A DNA stretch of 43,192 nucleotides. Source: a virus. The notes under the pieces were generated by a model that had not been told where the DNA came from, did not search any database, and saw only the letters and a program-made list of their open reading frames with translations. The stretch covers positions 1 through 43,192 of the IMG/VR virus record IMGVR_UViG_3300020202_000127. One strand, written 5' to 3'. A program made the position numbers and the translations under genes. Below are positions 30,109 to 39,481 of this stretch, piece after piece (the stretch's first letter is position 1; the number at the start of each line of letters is the position of its first letter).

Positions 30109-33100
30109 TGCTCAACGAATACGAGGACATGCTTCAAGGGGATAAGACCCCTACCGGCAACAACGAATATTTTGAACTCCTGAATGAAGGTAACGAGTCT
30201 CAAAAACAGGCGCTGAAGCAATCAATGGCGGTGGCGAGCCGTACTCAGCCTGACCGCCGTGTTGAAGTTTTGAAGCTGTCTGAAAAGATGAACCTCCCTC
30301 CCAACATCGTTGAACGTCAATTCGACGCTGTATCAAAGAAGGCGAATCAGACGACGGACTATGACGCCATCATTAAGAAGACACCTGGTCTTGCGAAGTG
30401 GCTCGAGAATCCTGATAACGCGGCAATTGGCCGCGATGATCTAGATCAGCTTGGCAAGATCGATGAAGGCTCACGGCGTTTCATTCTGAAGAAGGATGAA
30501 CCGGGGATGCTGTCGGATCTGTCTCAGTCGGGACAGACCGGATGGAATCAGCTTGGCTCGTCAGCGTTTCATTTGGCGGCTGCCTATGGCCTGATGTCTC
30601 CACAGGATGCAGCTCAGGCCGTTGCTGATCGCAACAAGCGCTCTCAAGATCTTCGCGCAAAGATGCCTGACTATGCGAAAGAGTTTAGCGCGTCCATGGA
30701 AAAGGAAGGCGGGGACATCAACAAAGCCTTCAATCAATTCACTGGATCGTTCGATTCCTTCCGTGAAGGCAAGATCCTTGAGGCTCTGAAAGACTTCGCT
30801 GTTGGCGGTGGGACCACGATCGGTGAGACGCTCGATATGATCGGCGCGGCTGCCGTTAGACCAAAGGGGCTCACGTATACCACGGTTGAGAACCTCGCCA
30901 ACTCGCTGCCGGCTCTAACTCTCGGTTTCGGGATGATGAAGGGTGGGGCTGCGATCGGTGGAGCTGTCGGCGCCGGCGCTGGTGCTGTCACTGGTCCTGG
31001 TGCGGCTGTAACCGGGACAGCTGGTGCTGTTGTCGGTGGTACAGCTGGTCTCGTCACAGGTACTTTCCTGGGCTCGAGCGCGACAGAGATCGGTGCTCAG
31101 ATTAACGATTCACTTCAAAAGCGTGGCGTGGATATTACAGACGCCAATCAGATCCTAGCGGCTTACTCAGATCCTCAGCTCATGGCTCAGGTTCGTGGTG
31201 AGGCTGAAAGAAAAGGGATCACCACCGCTGCCGTTGATGCGCTCTTTAGTGCGGTGGCCGGTCGATTTATTAAGGCCGGGAAACCAGGTGTAGTTGGAAA
31301 GACCGTCGCCGGCGCGAAAGACGTTGGCGTTCAAGCTGTCGGTGAGGCTGGCTCTGAATTCGCTGGTCAGCTCGCCAGGGAAAAGGGCGATCTCTCCAAA
31401 ATGAATATCGGTGAAGCGATCCAAGAAGGGATCATCAGCCTTGGCCATAGCGCCGGGGATTCCGTCATTGGCGCTAGCCGGCGAGCTGTGTTTGATAAAA
31501 ACCCAGCCAAGGCAGCTGAGCAGATCTCCGCTGACACCAGCAAGGCGATGGAAGCTCAGAACGCGGCTCAGTCTCTTAGTGAGATTGCTCAGGCTGTGAA
31601 AGAGTCCAAGGTCGCTAAGCGCATGCCTGAGAAGATCAGGGATCTTGTTGAGGCTGCGACAGGTGGCCAGGAAGCTTCGGCGGTTTATTTCCAAGCTGAT
31701 GATTGGGACAGCTATTGGACTCAACGAGGGAAGTCGCCAGCGAAAGCGGCTGAGCAGATCCTTGGTGACGGTGGTCAAGCGTACATGCAGGCGAAAGAGA
31801 CGGGCGCTCAGCTCGAGATTCCGCTTGCTGAATATGTTGCGAAAGTCGCACCGACTGAGGACTTTGATGGTCTTTTGCCAATGGCGAGAACCAAGGCTGA
31901 CGGGATGACTCTGGCTGAAGCGCAAGAGCACCTTCAGTCTTTGCCGGCAACAATGGAAGAGCTCGCGAAAGAAGCCTCAGCTCCACCCATGGAAGAGATT
32001 CAGCAACAGTCAGCGGCGAAAGTTTCTGACGTTGTGACTGAGCAATTGAAGTCAGCTGGCTTCGATGAGAAGACCGCTTCGACTTATTCGAAACTTTATG
32101 AACGTGCGTTCTCGACTCTTGGTCAGCGCGCTGGTGTGAATCCTCTCGAGCTGTTTGAACGATATGGACTGAAGATCAACAGCCAGGAACAGACTCAGGT
32201 TCAGCCTGGTGAGACGGCGTTGAATCAGAGCAGGAAAGGTGGCGCGGTTCAAGCTGTTGAGAGAAAAGGTTATACGATATCTCATGACGAGATCCCTTCT
32301 AATTCTGGAGATTTTGGAAAGGGTGGGGTTGTTGTTAGGGCTTATGATTCAAGTGGCAACGAGGTTGGTGATGCACTGATTTATGTTGAAGACAAAAGAA
32401 CATTATTCCCGCGCGACGTAAATGTTGACGAGAATCATCGAAGACAGGGCCTTGCATCGGCAATGTATGAATATGCCGAGAAGATAAAAAAGCGAAAACT
32501 GAGACCAAGCGGCGATCAAACCAGCGAGGCTCAGAAGCTATGGAGTCAGCCTAACCGTCCGTTCGGTAATCGGGCTCAGCCGGGTGAGAAGGCGCTGAAT
32601 CAGGGGCCTGCCAAGTCTAGCAAGTCAGCACTTAAAAAACTGTCTCAGTCTTGGCGAGATGGCAAAGTCGATGATCGGACAAGCCTTCATCAATTGGCAA
32701 TGACTCCAGAGTTCAAAGAAGGTCGCACGTCCATGCTCGAGGCTTTGGCGAACGATACTGAAACGGAAGTCATTAACGGGGTTCGCCACTTCAAATTATT
32801 CAGAGCGGTTCATCCGAATGCGAGCGAAAACTATAAAGCGAAGGCTCTTTCATTCACTACTGAAGAAGACGTTGCAGACAACTTCGCTGATGAATTCGGA
32901 GCCAACGTAAAGACCGAATGGATTCCTGAGGGCAACATAAGCTTTGCATACAATCACACTAAGCATCTTGGGTTAAAGACGCCATTCAGCCCAGAGTATG
33001 AAGTAATTGCTGGTCCGTCTGAAGATACTTTCAATCAAGGCGATTCAAGCAACCCACGCGGTCAAATCCGTTTCGGCAAAAACGGAATCAATATCGATAT

Positions 33101-36100
33101 TCTCAAGACTGCGGATCTCTCCACTTTCCTCCACGAAACGGGCCATTTCTATCTTGAAATTCTGGGCGACCTTGCCCAAGCCGAGAACGCCACACAGGAA
33201 GTCAGGGATGACTATGCGACGGTGCTGAAATGGTTAGGGGTGGAATCCCGCGACCAGATTCAGGTTCAACATCATGAGCAGTGGGCGCGCGGCTTCGAGG
33301 CGTATCTCATGGAGGGCAAGGCGCCCACCACCGCACTCAGAACGGCATTCGCTAAGTTTCGCGTCTGGCTCACATCAGTCTATCGACAGATCCGAAACCT
33401 GAATGTGGAGCTCACGCCGGAAGTTCGAAACGTCATGAACCGCATGCTCGCCACTGATGAAGAGATCAGTCAGGCTCAGGCTGAACAGGGAATGGAACCG
33501 CTCTTTGGCGATCCGAAAACCTTCGGAATGACGGGCGCCAAGGCTGAAGCCTATGTGCGAGCGACACAAGAGGCTCGCCAGGCAGCTGAGGAAGAAGTCT
33601 CTTCAAAGCTGATTGCCGACTTCAAACGTGAAAAGGAAGCTTGGTGGAAAGAGCGCCGTGAAGGTGTGCGCGCTGAGATCGCAGCTCAGGTGAATGAGTC
33701 TCGAGTTTATAAGGCGATTGCTCAGCTCAGAGACGGCACTCAACCAGACGGCTCACCGATGAAGATATCTCGAGAGTCCATCATTCAGGACTTCGGTGAT
33801 CAGTTTATCAAGCGACTCCCCCAGCGTGTGGTTGCGGCCAAAGCCAAAGGCGGCGGTCTTCATCACAACATCGTCGCTGAGATGTTTGGTTTCGAATCCG
33901 GTGACGCCATGTTGACCGAGATGGCGAATGCTCCAAAGAAGGACGATCTCATAGATAAGCTCACCGATGCTCGTATGGGCGAGCTCTATCCTGATTTGTT
34001 GGTGAATGGCGCTCTCGAGCAAGAAGCCATGAAGGCCGTTCACAACGACAAACGCGCCCAGGTCTTGCGGCTCGAGCTCGAGCACCTGGCGTCTAACGAC
34101 ATGCCGGTTCTTAAAGAGATGATCCGCCGAGTGGCTAGACGTGTTCCTTCTGAGAAGATCGTTCGCGAGCAGGCTGCGAGGATCATTGGCTCTCGTAAGG
34201 TTAAGGATATTCAGCCGCACCTATATCAACGGGCTGAAGCGAAGGCAGCAAAACAAGCCGGCGAGGCGCTGGCGAAGGGTGACTTCGATGCAGCGTTTGA
34301 AGCTAAGCAAAGAGAACTTCTGAACCATGAGCTCTATCGAGCTGCGGTTGACGTCAAAGAAGGCATAGAGGCTGCGGTTGAGAAGTTTAAGAAGTTAAAT
34401 CAGAAAGACGAAAAGCTCGCCAAATCCAGGGATATGGACTTGGTGAATGCTGCCAGGGCGATCCTGGCTCAGTTTGGTTTAGGCAAGACGGATAAGCCAG
34501 CATCGGCGTACCTAGAGCAGATCAAGCAATATGACCCCGAGGCTTATCAGACGATCGAAGCGCTAGTGCTGTCTGCAACTGAGCGAGTGAACAACTACAA
34601 AGAGATTTCATTTGACGACTTCACAGCTATGCATGACGCCGTGATGGCCTTGTGGGATCTGTCGAAGACCAGCCAACAGATGGTTATCGATGGCCGGATC
34701 ATGGACCGAGACCAGGTGAAGATGGAGCTCGAGGCAAGGCTTGATGACATCACCAAGGCTGGCAATCGCGCCGGATATGACCGGGCTCGCACGAAGTGGG
34801 ATGAAGCCAAGATGTACCTCATGGGCATCAAGGCGTCTCTTCGCAGAGTTGAGAGCTGGGTTGATGCGATGGACGGCGGCGACTATAAGGGCGCCTTCAG
34901 AAAGTACATCTTCAATCCAGTGAGCGAGGCTGTCACTCAGTACCGGGGAGCGAAGGCCAACTATCTGTCGAGATACCTCGAGATAGTAAAGGCGGTTGAG
35001 CCAGGCCTTACCAAGAAGGAGATCAAGGCGACTGAGATCGGTTACACGTTCAGCGGCAAGGCTGAGCTCTTAGGAGCGTTGCTGCATACGGGGAATGAGA
35101 GCAACCTTGCCAAGCTTCTTAAGGGGCGAGGCTGGGGTGATCAGAACCTTGATGGCAGCCTTGACCGCCGTCGTTGGGATGCGTTTATCAACCGCATGCA
35201 CGCTGAAGGTGTGCTCACCAAAGCTGACTATGATTACGCTCAAGCTGTCTGGGATCTCTTGGAAGAGATCAAACCCCAGGCGCAGCAAGCCCACAAACAG
35301 ATGTACGGCCATTATTTCGGAGAGATCTCAGCTCAAGAATTCGCGACACCATTTGGATCTTATCGCGGCGGTTACGTGCCTGCGATTGCTGATCCGTTCG
35401 TTGCTCAAGATGCAGCGATCAGGGGCGAGAAGGAGCTACTTGAGAAGTTCAACAACAGCTTCATGTTTCCAACAGCCGGGCGCGGATTCACCAAGAAACG
35501 GGTTGAGGCATACAGCGCGCCACTGTTGCTGGATCTGAAGTTTATCCCTGGTCACATTGATAAGGTTCTGCGGTTCGTTCATATCGAGCCCCAGGTGAAG
35601 AGTGTTGGCCGGCTCGTCATGGATCGATCGTTCAGGAAATCGCTGGACGCCTTTGATCCGACTGTTGGCGGGGACATGCTCGTTCCTTGGCTTCAGCGGT
35701 CAGCTCAACAGAAGGTCTCAACACCAAGCCAGGGCTGGGGTGGGAAGGCGGCTGATAGGTTCTTTGGTGAGCTCAGACGTCGAACAGGCCTTCAAGCGAT
35801 GTTCGGTAACGTAGTGAACACCCTTCAGAACGTCACCGGGTTTTCGATCGCAGCCGTGAAGGTGAAGCCTCGCCATTTAAGAAACGCACTGTGGGATTAC
35901 GTCAAGGCTCCGCGCCAGGTGGCTGAGGATGTCACTGAGAAGTCGGCCTTCATGAAGGCGCGAACCTCGAGCCAGGTGATGGAGATCCAACAATCAATTG
36001 ACGAGATGATTCTCAACCCAACGAAGTATGAGCGCGCGTTTGAATTCGCAAAGAAGCATGGTTACTTCATGCAGTCAGCGACTCAGAATGTGATCGATTT

Positions 36101-36854
36101 CACGGTATGGACTGGGGCGTATAACCAAGCGATTGAGAAGGGAGCCTCTGAGGTTGATGCAGTCAGAGAGGCTGACTCAGTTGTAAGACAAACCCAGGGC
36201 TCAATGAACGCGGAGGATATCTCGAGATTCGAAACCGGGACTCCGTTCATGCGGGCGTTCACGATGTTCTATTCCTACTTCAACATGCAAGCGAACCTTC
36301 TCGGAACCGAATTCGTAAAGGTTCAGAGAGAAACTGGACTTCGGAAGGGTGCTGGCCGACTGGTCTATGTATACGCCATGGGTTTCATGATCCCGGCTGT
36401 GTTGGCTGAGCTGATCGTGAAGTCGATGAGCGGTAAGGGGATGGACGAGGATGATGACGATCAGCACCTAGACGACTTCATGGCAACCTTCTTTGTCAGC
36501 CAGGTGCGATCAGGGACGGCGCTGTTCCCTGTGGTTGGTCCAAGTATTCAGGCCGGGATTAATGCCACAAATGACAAGTGGTATGACGACAGGATTTCAA
36601 CCTCGCCAGCCGTATCGATGATCGAAAGTGCGGTGTCAGCACCAGCCTCCGTCTACAAGGCCGTAGCTGACGACGGGAACCGCAAACGAGCGATCCGAGA
36701 CACCTTGAGCCTGGTTGGCCTTCTGACGGGGCTTCCTGTGGCGCCTGTCGCTCGTCCTCTTGGGTACCTGAGCGACGTCGCTGACGATAAGGCTGAACCA
36801 GATGGTCCGGTTGACTTTGCGCGTGGTCTAGTGACAGGGAAGGCAGGGGATTAA
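30108..36854 (+). CDS. Giant ejected virion protein with metallopeptidase, GNAT-like and ART-like modules
   Basis: About 2248 residues from GTG 30108 (TAGTG overlap; GTG 30072 is an alternative). Residues 271-325 are a glycine-zipper/membrane-like run. A GNAT-like module (about 697-822) has VDENHRRQGLASAMYEYA with RRQGLA at 778-783. An ADP-ribosyltransferase-like module (about 830-975) has R899 (LFRAVH), SFTT (915-918) and E963-Y-E965. A zincin motif HETGH is at 1009-1013. The rest is helical with a membrane-prone region near 2080-2110. It is probably ejected into the host with the DNA. Domain functions are inferred from motifs. Confidence 0.85.
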   Translation: MLNEYEDMLQGDKTPTGNNEYFELLNEGNESQKQALKQSMAVASRTQPDRRVEVLKLSEKMNLPPNIVERQFDAVSKKANQTTDYDAIIKKTPGLAKWLENPDNAAIGRDDLDQLGKIDEGSRRFILKKDEPGMLSDLSQSGQTGWNQLGSSAFHLAAAYGLMSPQDAAQAVADRNKRSQDLRAKMPDYAKEFSASMEKEGGDINKAFNQFTGSFDSFREGKILEALKDFAVGGGTTIGETLDMIGAAAVRPKGLTYTTVENLANSLPALTLGFGMMKGGAAIGGAVGAGAGAVTGPGAAVTGTAGAVVGGTAGLVTGTFLGSSATEIGAQINDSLQKRGVDITDANQILAAYSDPQLMAQVRGEAERKGITTAAVDALFSAVAGRFIKAGKPGVVGKTVAGAKDVGVQAVGEAGSEFAGQLAREKGDLSKMNIGEAIQEGIISLGHSAGDSVIGASRRAVFDKNPAKAAEQISADTSKAMEAQNAAQSLSEIAQAVKESKVAKRMPEKIRDLVEAATGGQEASAVYFQADDWDSYWTQRGKSPAKAAEQILGDGGQAYMQAKETGAQLEIPLAEYVAKVAPTEDFDGLLPMARTKADGMTLAEAQEHLQSLPATMEELAKEASAPPMEEIQQQSAAKVSDVVTEQLKSAGFDEKTASTYSKLYERAFSTLGQRAGVNPLELFERYGLKINSQEQTQVQPGETALNQSRKGGAVQAVERKGYTISHDEIPSNSGDFGKGGVVVRAYDSSGNEVGDALIYVEDKRTLFPRDVNVDENHRRQGLASAMYEYAEKIKKRKLRPSGDQTSEAQKLWSQPNRPFGNRAQPGEKALNQGPAKSSKSALKKLSQSWRDGKVDDRTSLHQLAMTPEFKEGRTSMLEALANDTETEVINGVRHFKLFRAVHPNASENYKAKALSFTTEEDVADNFADEFGANVKTEWIPEGNISFAYNHTKHLGLKTPFSPEYEVIAGPSEDTFNQGDSSNPRGQIRFGKNGINIDILKTADLSTFLHETGHFYLEILGDLAQAENATQEVRDDYATVLKWLGVESRDQIQVQHHEQWARGFEAYLMEGKAPTTALRTAFAKFRVWLTSVYRQIRNLNVELTPEVRNVMNRMLATDEEISQAQAEQGMEPLFGDPKTFGMTGAKAEAYVRATQEARQAAEEEVSSKLIADFKREKEAWWKERREGVRAEIAAQVNESRVYKAIAQLRDGTQPDGSPMKISRESIIQDFGDQFIKRLPQRVVAAKAKGGGLHHNIVAEMFGFESGDAMLTEMANAPKKDDLIDKLTDARMGELYPDLLVNGALEQEAMKAVHNDKRAQVLRLELEHLASNDMPVLKEMIRRVARRVPSEKIVREQAARIIGSRKVKDIQPHLYQRAEAKAAKQAGEALAKGDFDAAFEAKQRELLNHELYRAAVDVKEGIEAAVEKFKKLNQKDEKLAKSRDMDLVNAARAILAQFGLGKTDKPASAYLEQIKQYDPEAYQTIEALVLSATERVNNYKEISFDDFTAMHDAVMALWDLSKTSQQMVIDGRIMDRDQVKMELEARLDDITKAGNRAGYDRARTKWDEAKMYLMGIKASLRRVESWVDAMDGGDYKGAFRKYIFNPVSEAVTQYRGAKANYLSRYLEIVKAVEPGLTKKEIKATEIGYTFSGKAELLGALLHTGNESNLAKLLKGRGWGDQNLDGSLDRRRWDAFINRMHAEGVLTKADYDYAQAVWDLLEEIKPQAQQAHKQMYGHYFGEISAQEFATPFGSYRGGYVPAIADPFVAQDAAIRGEKELLEKFNNSFMFPTAGRGFTKKRVEAYSAPLLLDLKFIPGHIDKVLRFVHIEPQVKSVGRLVMDRSFRKSLDAFDPTVGGDMLVPWLQRSAQQKVSTPSQGWGGKAADRFFGELRRRTGLQAMFGNVVNTLQNVTGFSIAAVKVKPRHLRNALWDYVKAPRQVAEDVTEKSAFMKARTSSQVMEIQQSIDEMILNPTKYERAFEFAKKHGYFMQSATQNVIDFTVWTGAYNQAIEKGASEVDAVREADSVVRQTQGSMNAEDISRFETGTPFMRAFTMFYSYFNMQANLLGTEFVKVQRETGLRKGAGRLVYVYAMGFMIPAVLAELIVKSMSGKGMDEDDDDQHLDDFMATFFVSQVRSGTALFPVVGPSIQAGINATNDKWYDDRISTSPAVSMIESAVSAPASVYKAVADDGNRKRAIRDTLSLVGLLTGLPVAPVARPLGYLSDVADDKAEPDGPVDFARGLVTGKAGD
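32200..32603 (+). repeat. Direct repeat bounding the GNAT-like cassette
   Basis: 32200-32228 and 32575-32603 are 29-bp direct repeats with 25 of 29 bases equal, each coding PGEtALNQ or PGEkALNQ. They are 375 bases (125 codons) apart. A weaker third copy of the protein motif (SEDTFNQG) occurs near 33020. The enclosed DNA looks more AT-rich than its flanks. Confidence 0.7.
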
Positions 36855-36865
36855 TAATGACTTTA

Positions 36866-36897
36866 GTGATGCGATTTTCTCAATTTTTTATTACCAT
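36866..36897 (+). promoter_or_regulatory. Tail-fibre promoter with operator-like dyad, site 7
   Basis: Dyad GTGATG-N9-CAATTT at 36866-36886, overlapping ATGCGA (36869-36874), 17 bases, TACCAT (36892-36897). The fibre ATG is at 36914 with a GGGGG ribosome-binding site. It is the weakest of the seven dyads in the right arm. An 18-codon frame (36857-36913) runs through it and is probably chance. Confidence 0.45.
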
Positions 36898-36913
36898 TCA
36901 GCGGGGGACATAG

Positions 36914-39457
36914 ATGACGATTTCATCAACCACAAACCGAGTCAGCTACACCGGCAACGGTGCAGTTGATACCTATGCGTACACCTTCCGAATCTTCACC
37001 AAAAACGATCTTCGCGTCACTGTTCGTGACACTGACGATGTTGAGACAACCTTAACGGTTGACACGCATTACACCGTCACAGGCGCGGGCGACGAAGGCG
37101 GCGGAAACGTCGCGCTCGTAAATGGCGCTTTTGCCTGGTTAGACGCTGATGGCGATCTGAAGAGTAACTATGTTCTGACGATCCGGCGCGTGCGAGCTCT
37201 GAAACAAGAGACTGACATTCGAAATCAGGGTGAGTTTTACCCTGAGAATCACGAAGACGCTTTTGATCATTTCGTGATGGTGGACCAGCAACAGCAAGAT
37301 TCTATTGACCGGGCGGTGAAGCTCCCTGAAACGGTGACGTCTTCCGCGTTTGATCCGACACTCCCCTCTGATATCGCCGGCGTTGCTGACAGCGTTCCAG
37401 TGACAAATGCCAGTGGGGACGGTTGGGCTGATGCTGCTGATTGGATCACGGCTGACGAAGTGTCGAATGCTCAAACGTATGCGAACAACGCTTCAACAAG
37501 CGCGACACTCGCTAGCGAGTGGGCGACGAAGACTAACGGTCTTGTTGCTGCAACAGATAACTCAGCCAAGGCTTACGCGATCGGCGGCACTGGCGCTGGT
37601 CAGCCGTCCGGTGGTGATGCAAAGAGCTGGGCAACAAACACCAGCTCAACCGTTGCTGGCGGTGAATATTCCGCGAAGGAATATGCGGTTGGAACACAGA
37701 CGCGCGGAGCAGCTGGCAAGGGCTCAGCGAAGGATTGGGCAACCAGAACAGGCGCCACCGTCGATGACGCTGAATACTCTGCGAAGGAATACGCTCAAGG
37801 AACGACGGCTGCGGTTGGTGGATCTGCGAAGGACTGGGCACAAAAGACGAGCGCAGCCGTTACGGGCTCGAGCTATTCCGCGAAGGAGTGGGCTCAGGGG
37901 ACTCAAACCCGTGGAGCTGCAAGCGGTGGATCTGCTAAGGACTGGGCGACTTATGCAGGTGGTTCAGTTGATAACTCTGATTATTCCGCTAAGGCTTGGG
38001 CAGTCGGTGGCACTGGCGTAACAGACACCGCAAGTAGAGGCGCCGCAAAAGAATGGGCGATTGAAACCGCGAGCACAGTTGACGGCTCGGACTATTCCGC
38101 GAAGGAATGGGCGAAAGGTACTCAGACTCGCGGCCAGGCTAACGGTGGTTCGGCAAAGGACTGGGCCAACTACACTGGCGGAACCGTAGACAACACGGAA
38201 TATTCTGCGAAAAAGTATGCGACCGATGCTGCGGCTTCAGCTGCGGCTGCGGCGGCAACACTCGCTTCAGCCTTATGGCGCGGGATGCGTCGCAAGACAT
38301 CGGCTGATTCCCCTTATACCGTCACGTCAGCTGATAACGGTTACTTGATCGTGTGTGACACCACGTCTGGCGCGATCACGATCAACCTCCCTCAGATCTC
38401 TGGGCTTACGCTGCCGTTCACCGTGGGTATTCAGTTTGATGCTGGAACTACGAATGCAGTCACTATCGCTCGAGGTGGGACAGACACGATTGACGGAGCA
38501 ACCACCAAACTTCTCAGTGCGGTTGGCTCTGGCGTGCAGCTCTTAGCTGATAGCTCGCCAAATCCTGATGAGTGGGAAGCTGTCGATTTCGGAGCTCAGT
38601 CCGGAAACCTCACAATTGATCGATTCAGCGGCGATGGAGCAGACACCACGTTTGATCTGTCGGTTGATCCTGGCACAGAAAACAACACCTGGGTTTATAT
38701 CTCAGGTGTGTACCAACAGAAAGACACCTATTCCCTCAGTGGTCAGACGATCACATTCTCTGCCGCGCCGCCGGTAGGGACGAACAACATTGAGGTGATA
38801 TCGGGAACGACGTTGGCGGTGGGAACACCATCAGACAACACGGTGTCCACAGCGAAACTGCAAGACGATGCTGTGACGTTCGCGAAGATGCAGAACATCT
38901 CTACTTCTCGTCTCTTAGGGCGAACGACAGCATCAAGTGGTGACATTGAAGAGTTGACAGTTGGTAGTGGTCTAAGTCTGGCTGCCGGCTCTCTTTCGGT
39001 TGCCGCTGGCGGAGTCGTCCAAATGGTCAGGACACAAACAGGTGCTGTTGCCACAGGGACGACAATCATTCCCTATGACGACACGATCCCTCAGAACACT
39101 GAGGGCGATCAGTATATGTCTCTGTCGATTACTCCAACCAGCGCGACGAATGAGCTTCTCATTGAAGTCGTTGCGATGCTGTCTAACAGTGCCGGTGATT
39201 TTGTGACTGGCGCTCTATTCCAAGACTCAACGGCTAACGCTCTCGCGGCATTCGTGGACTTTCACAGCGGTGGGCAAGAGGTTGCTGCAATCGTTTTTAG
39301 TCACAAGATGACTGCGGGAACCACGAGTGCGACAACGTTTAAGTTTCGCGCTGGTCCTAGTTCGGCTGCCACTCTCACATTCAATGGACGTGCAGGCGCG
39401 AGACGGCTTGGTGGTGTTATGGCGTCTTCAATCACGATTCGCGAAATCAAAGTTTAA
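36914..39457 (+). CDS. Tail fibre, T7 gp17-type N-terminus with tandem repeats
   Basis: 847 residues. The first about 150 residues (RVSYTGNGAVDTYAYTFRIFTKNDLRV ... YPENHEDAFDHFVMVDQQQQDSIDRAVKLP) are the T7-type fibre anchor. Residues about 230-440 are repeats of GSAKDWA-x2-TG-x-TVD-x2-EYSAKEYA-x-GTQTRG. A beta-rich part with LTIDRFSGDGADTTFDL follows, and the last about 140 residues form a C-terminal beta-domain. It binds the host surface. No diversity-generating cassette is attached. Confidence 0.9.
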   Translation: MTISSTTNRVSYTGNGAVDTYAYTFRIFTKNDLRVTVRDTDDVETTLTVDTHYTVTGAGDEGGGNVALVNGAFAWLDADGDLKSNYVLTIRRVRALKQETDIRNQGEFYPENHEDAFDHFVMVDQQQQDSIDRAVKLPETVTSSAFDPTLPSDIAGVADSVPVTNASGDGWADAADWITADEVSNAQTYANNASTSATLASEWATKTNGLVAATDNSAKAYAIGGTGAGQPSGGDAKSWATNTSSTVAGGEYSAKEYAVGTQTRGAAGKGSAKDWATRTGATVDDAEYSAKEYAQGTTAAVGGSAKDWAQKTSAAVTGSSYSAKEWAQGTQTRGAASGGSAKDWATYAGGSVDNSDYSAKAWAVGGTGVTDTASRGAAKEWAIETASTVDGSDYSAKEWAKGTQTRGQANGGSAKDWANYTGGTVDNTEYSAKKYATDAAASAAAAAATLASALWRGMRRKTSADSPYTVTSADNGYLIVCDTTSGAITINLPQISGLTLPFTVGIQFDAGTTNAVTIARGGTDTIDGATTKLLSAVGSGVQLLADSSPNPDEWEAVDFGAQSGNLTIDRFSGDGADTTFDLSVDPGTENNTWVYISGVYQQKDTYSLSGQTITFSAAPPVGTNNIEVISGTTLAVGTPSDNTVSTAKLQDDAVTFAKMQNISTSRLLGRTTASSGDIEELTVGSGLSLAAGSLSVAAGGVVQMVRTQTGAVATGTTIIPYDDTIPQNTEGDQYMSLSITPTSATNELLIEVVAMLSNSAGDFVTGALFQDSTANALAAFVDFHSGGQEVAAIVFSHKMTAGTTSATTFKFRAGPSSAATLTFNGRAGARRLGGVMASSITIREIKV
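37600..38235 (+). repeat. Tandem repeats inside the tail fibre gene
   Basis: About six to seven copies of a unit of about 90-110 bases. Recurring blocks such as GCGAAGGACTGGGC and TATTCCGCGAAGGA encode AKDWA and YSAKE. Some copies lack the GTQTRG part, so unit loss or gain may change fibre length. Confidence 0.8.
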
Positions 39458-39481
39458 CGGTGAAAGGGTAAGAGGTAGTGC

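Noticed and set aside
31167-31931. Minus-strand frame of 254 codons inside the giant virion protein
   Set aside because: No start signals, composition of a shadow frame, and the plus-strand protein is continuous.
36857-36913. 18-codon frame just before the tail fibre
   Set aside because: It runs through the promoter and operator-like site and has no ribosome-binding site. Its stop next to the fibre ATG seems accidental.
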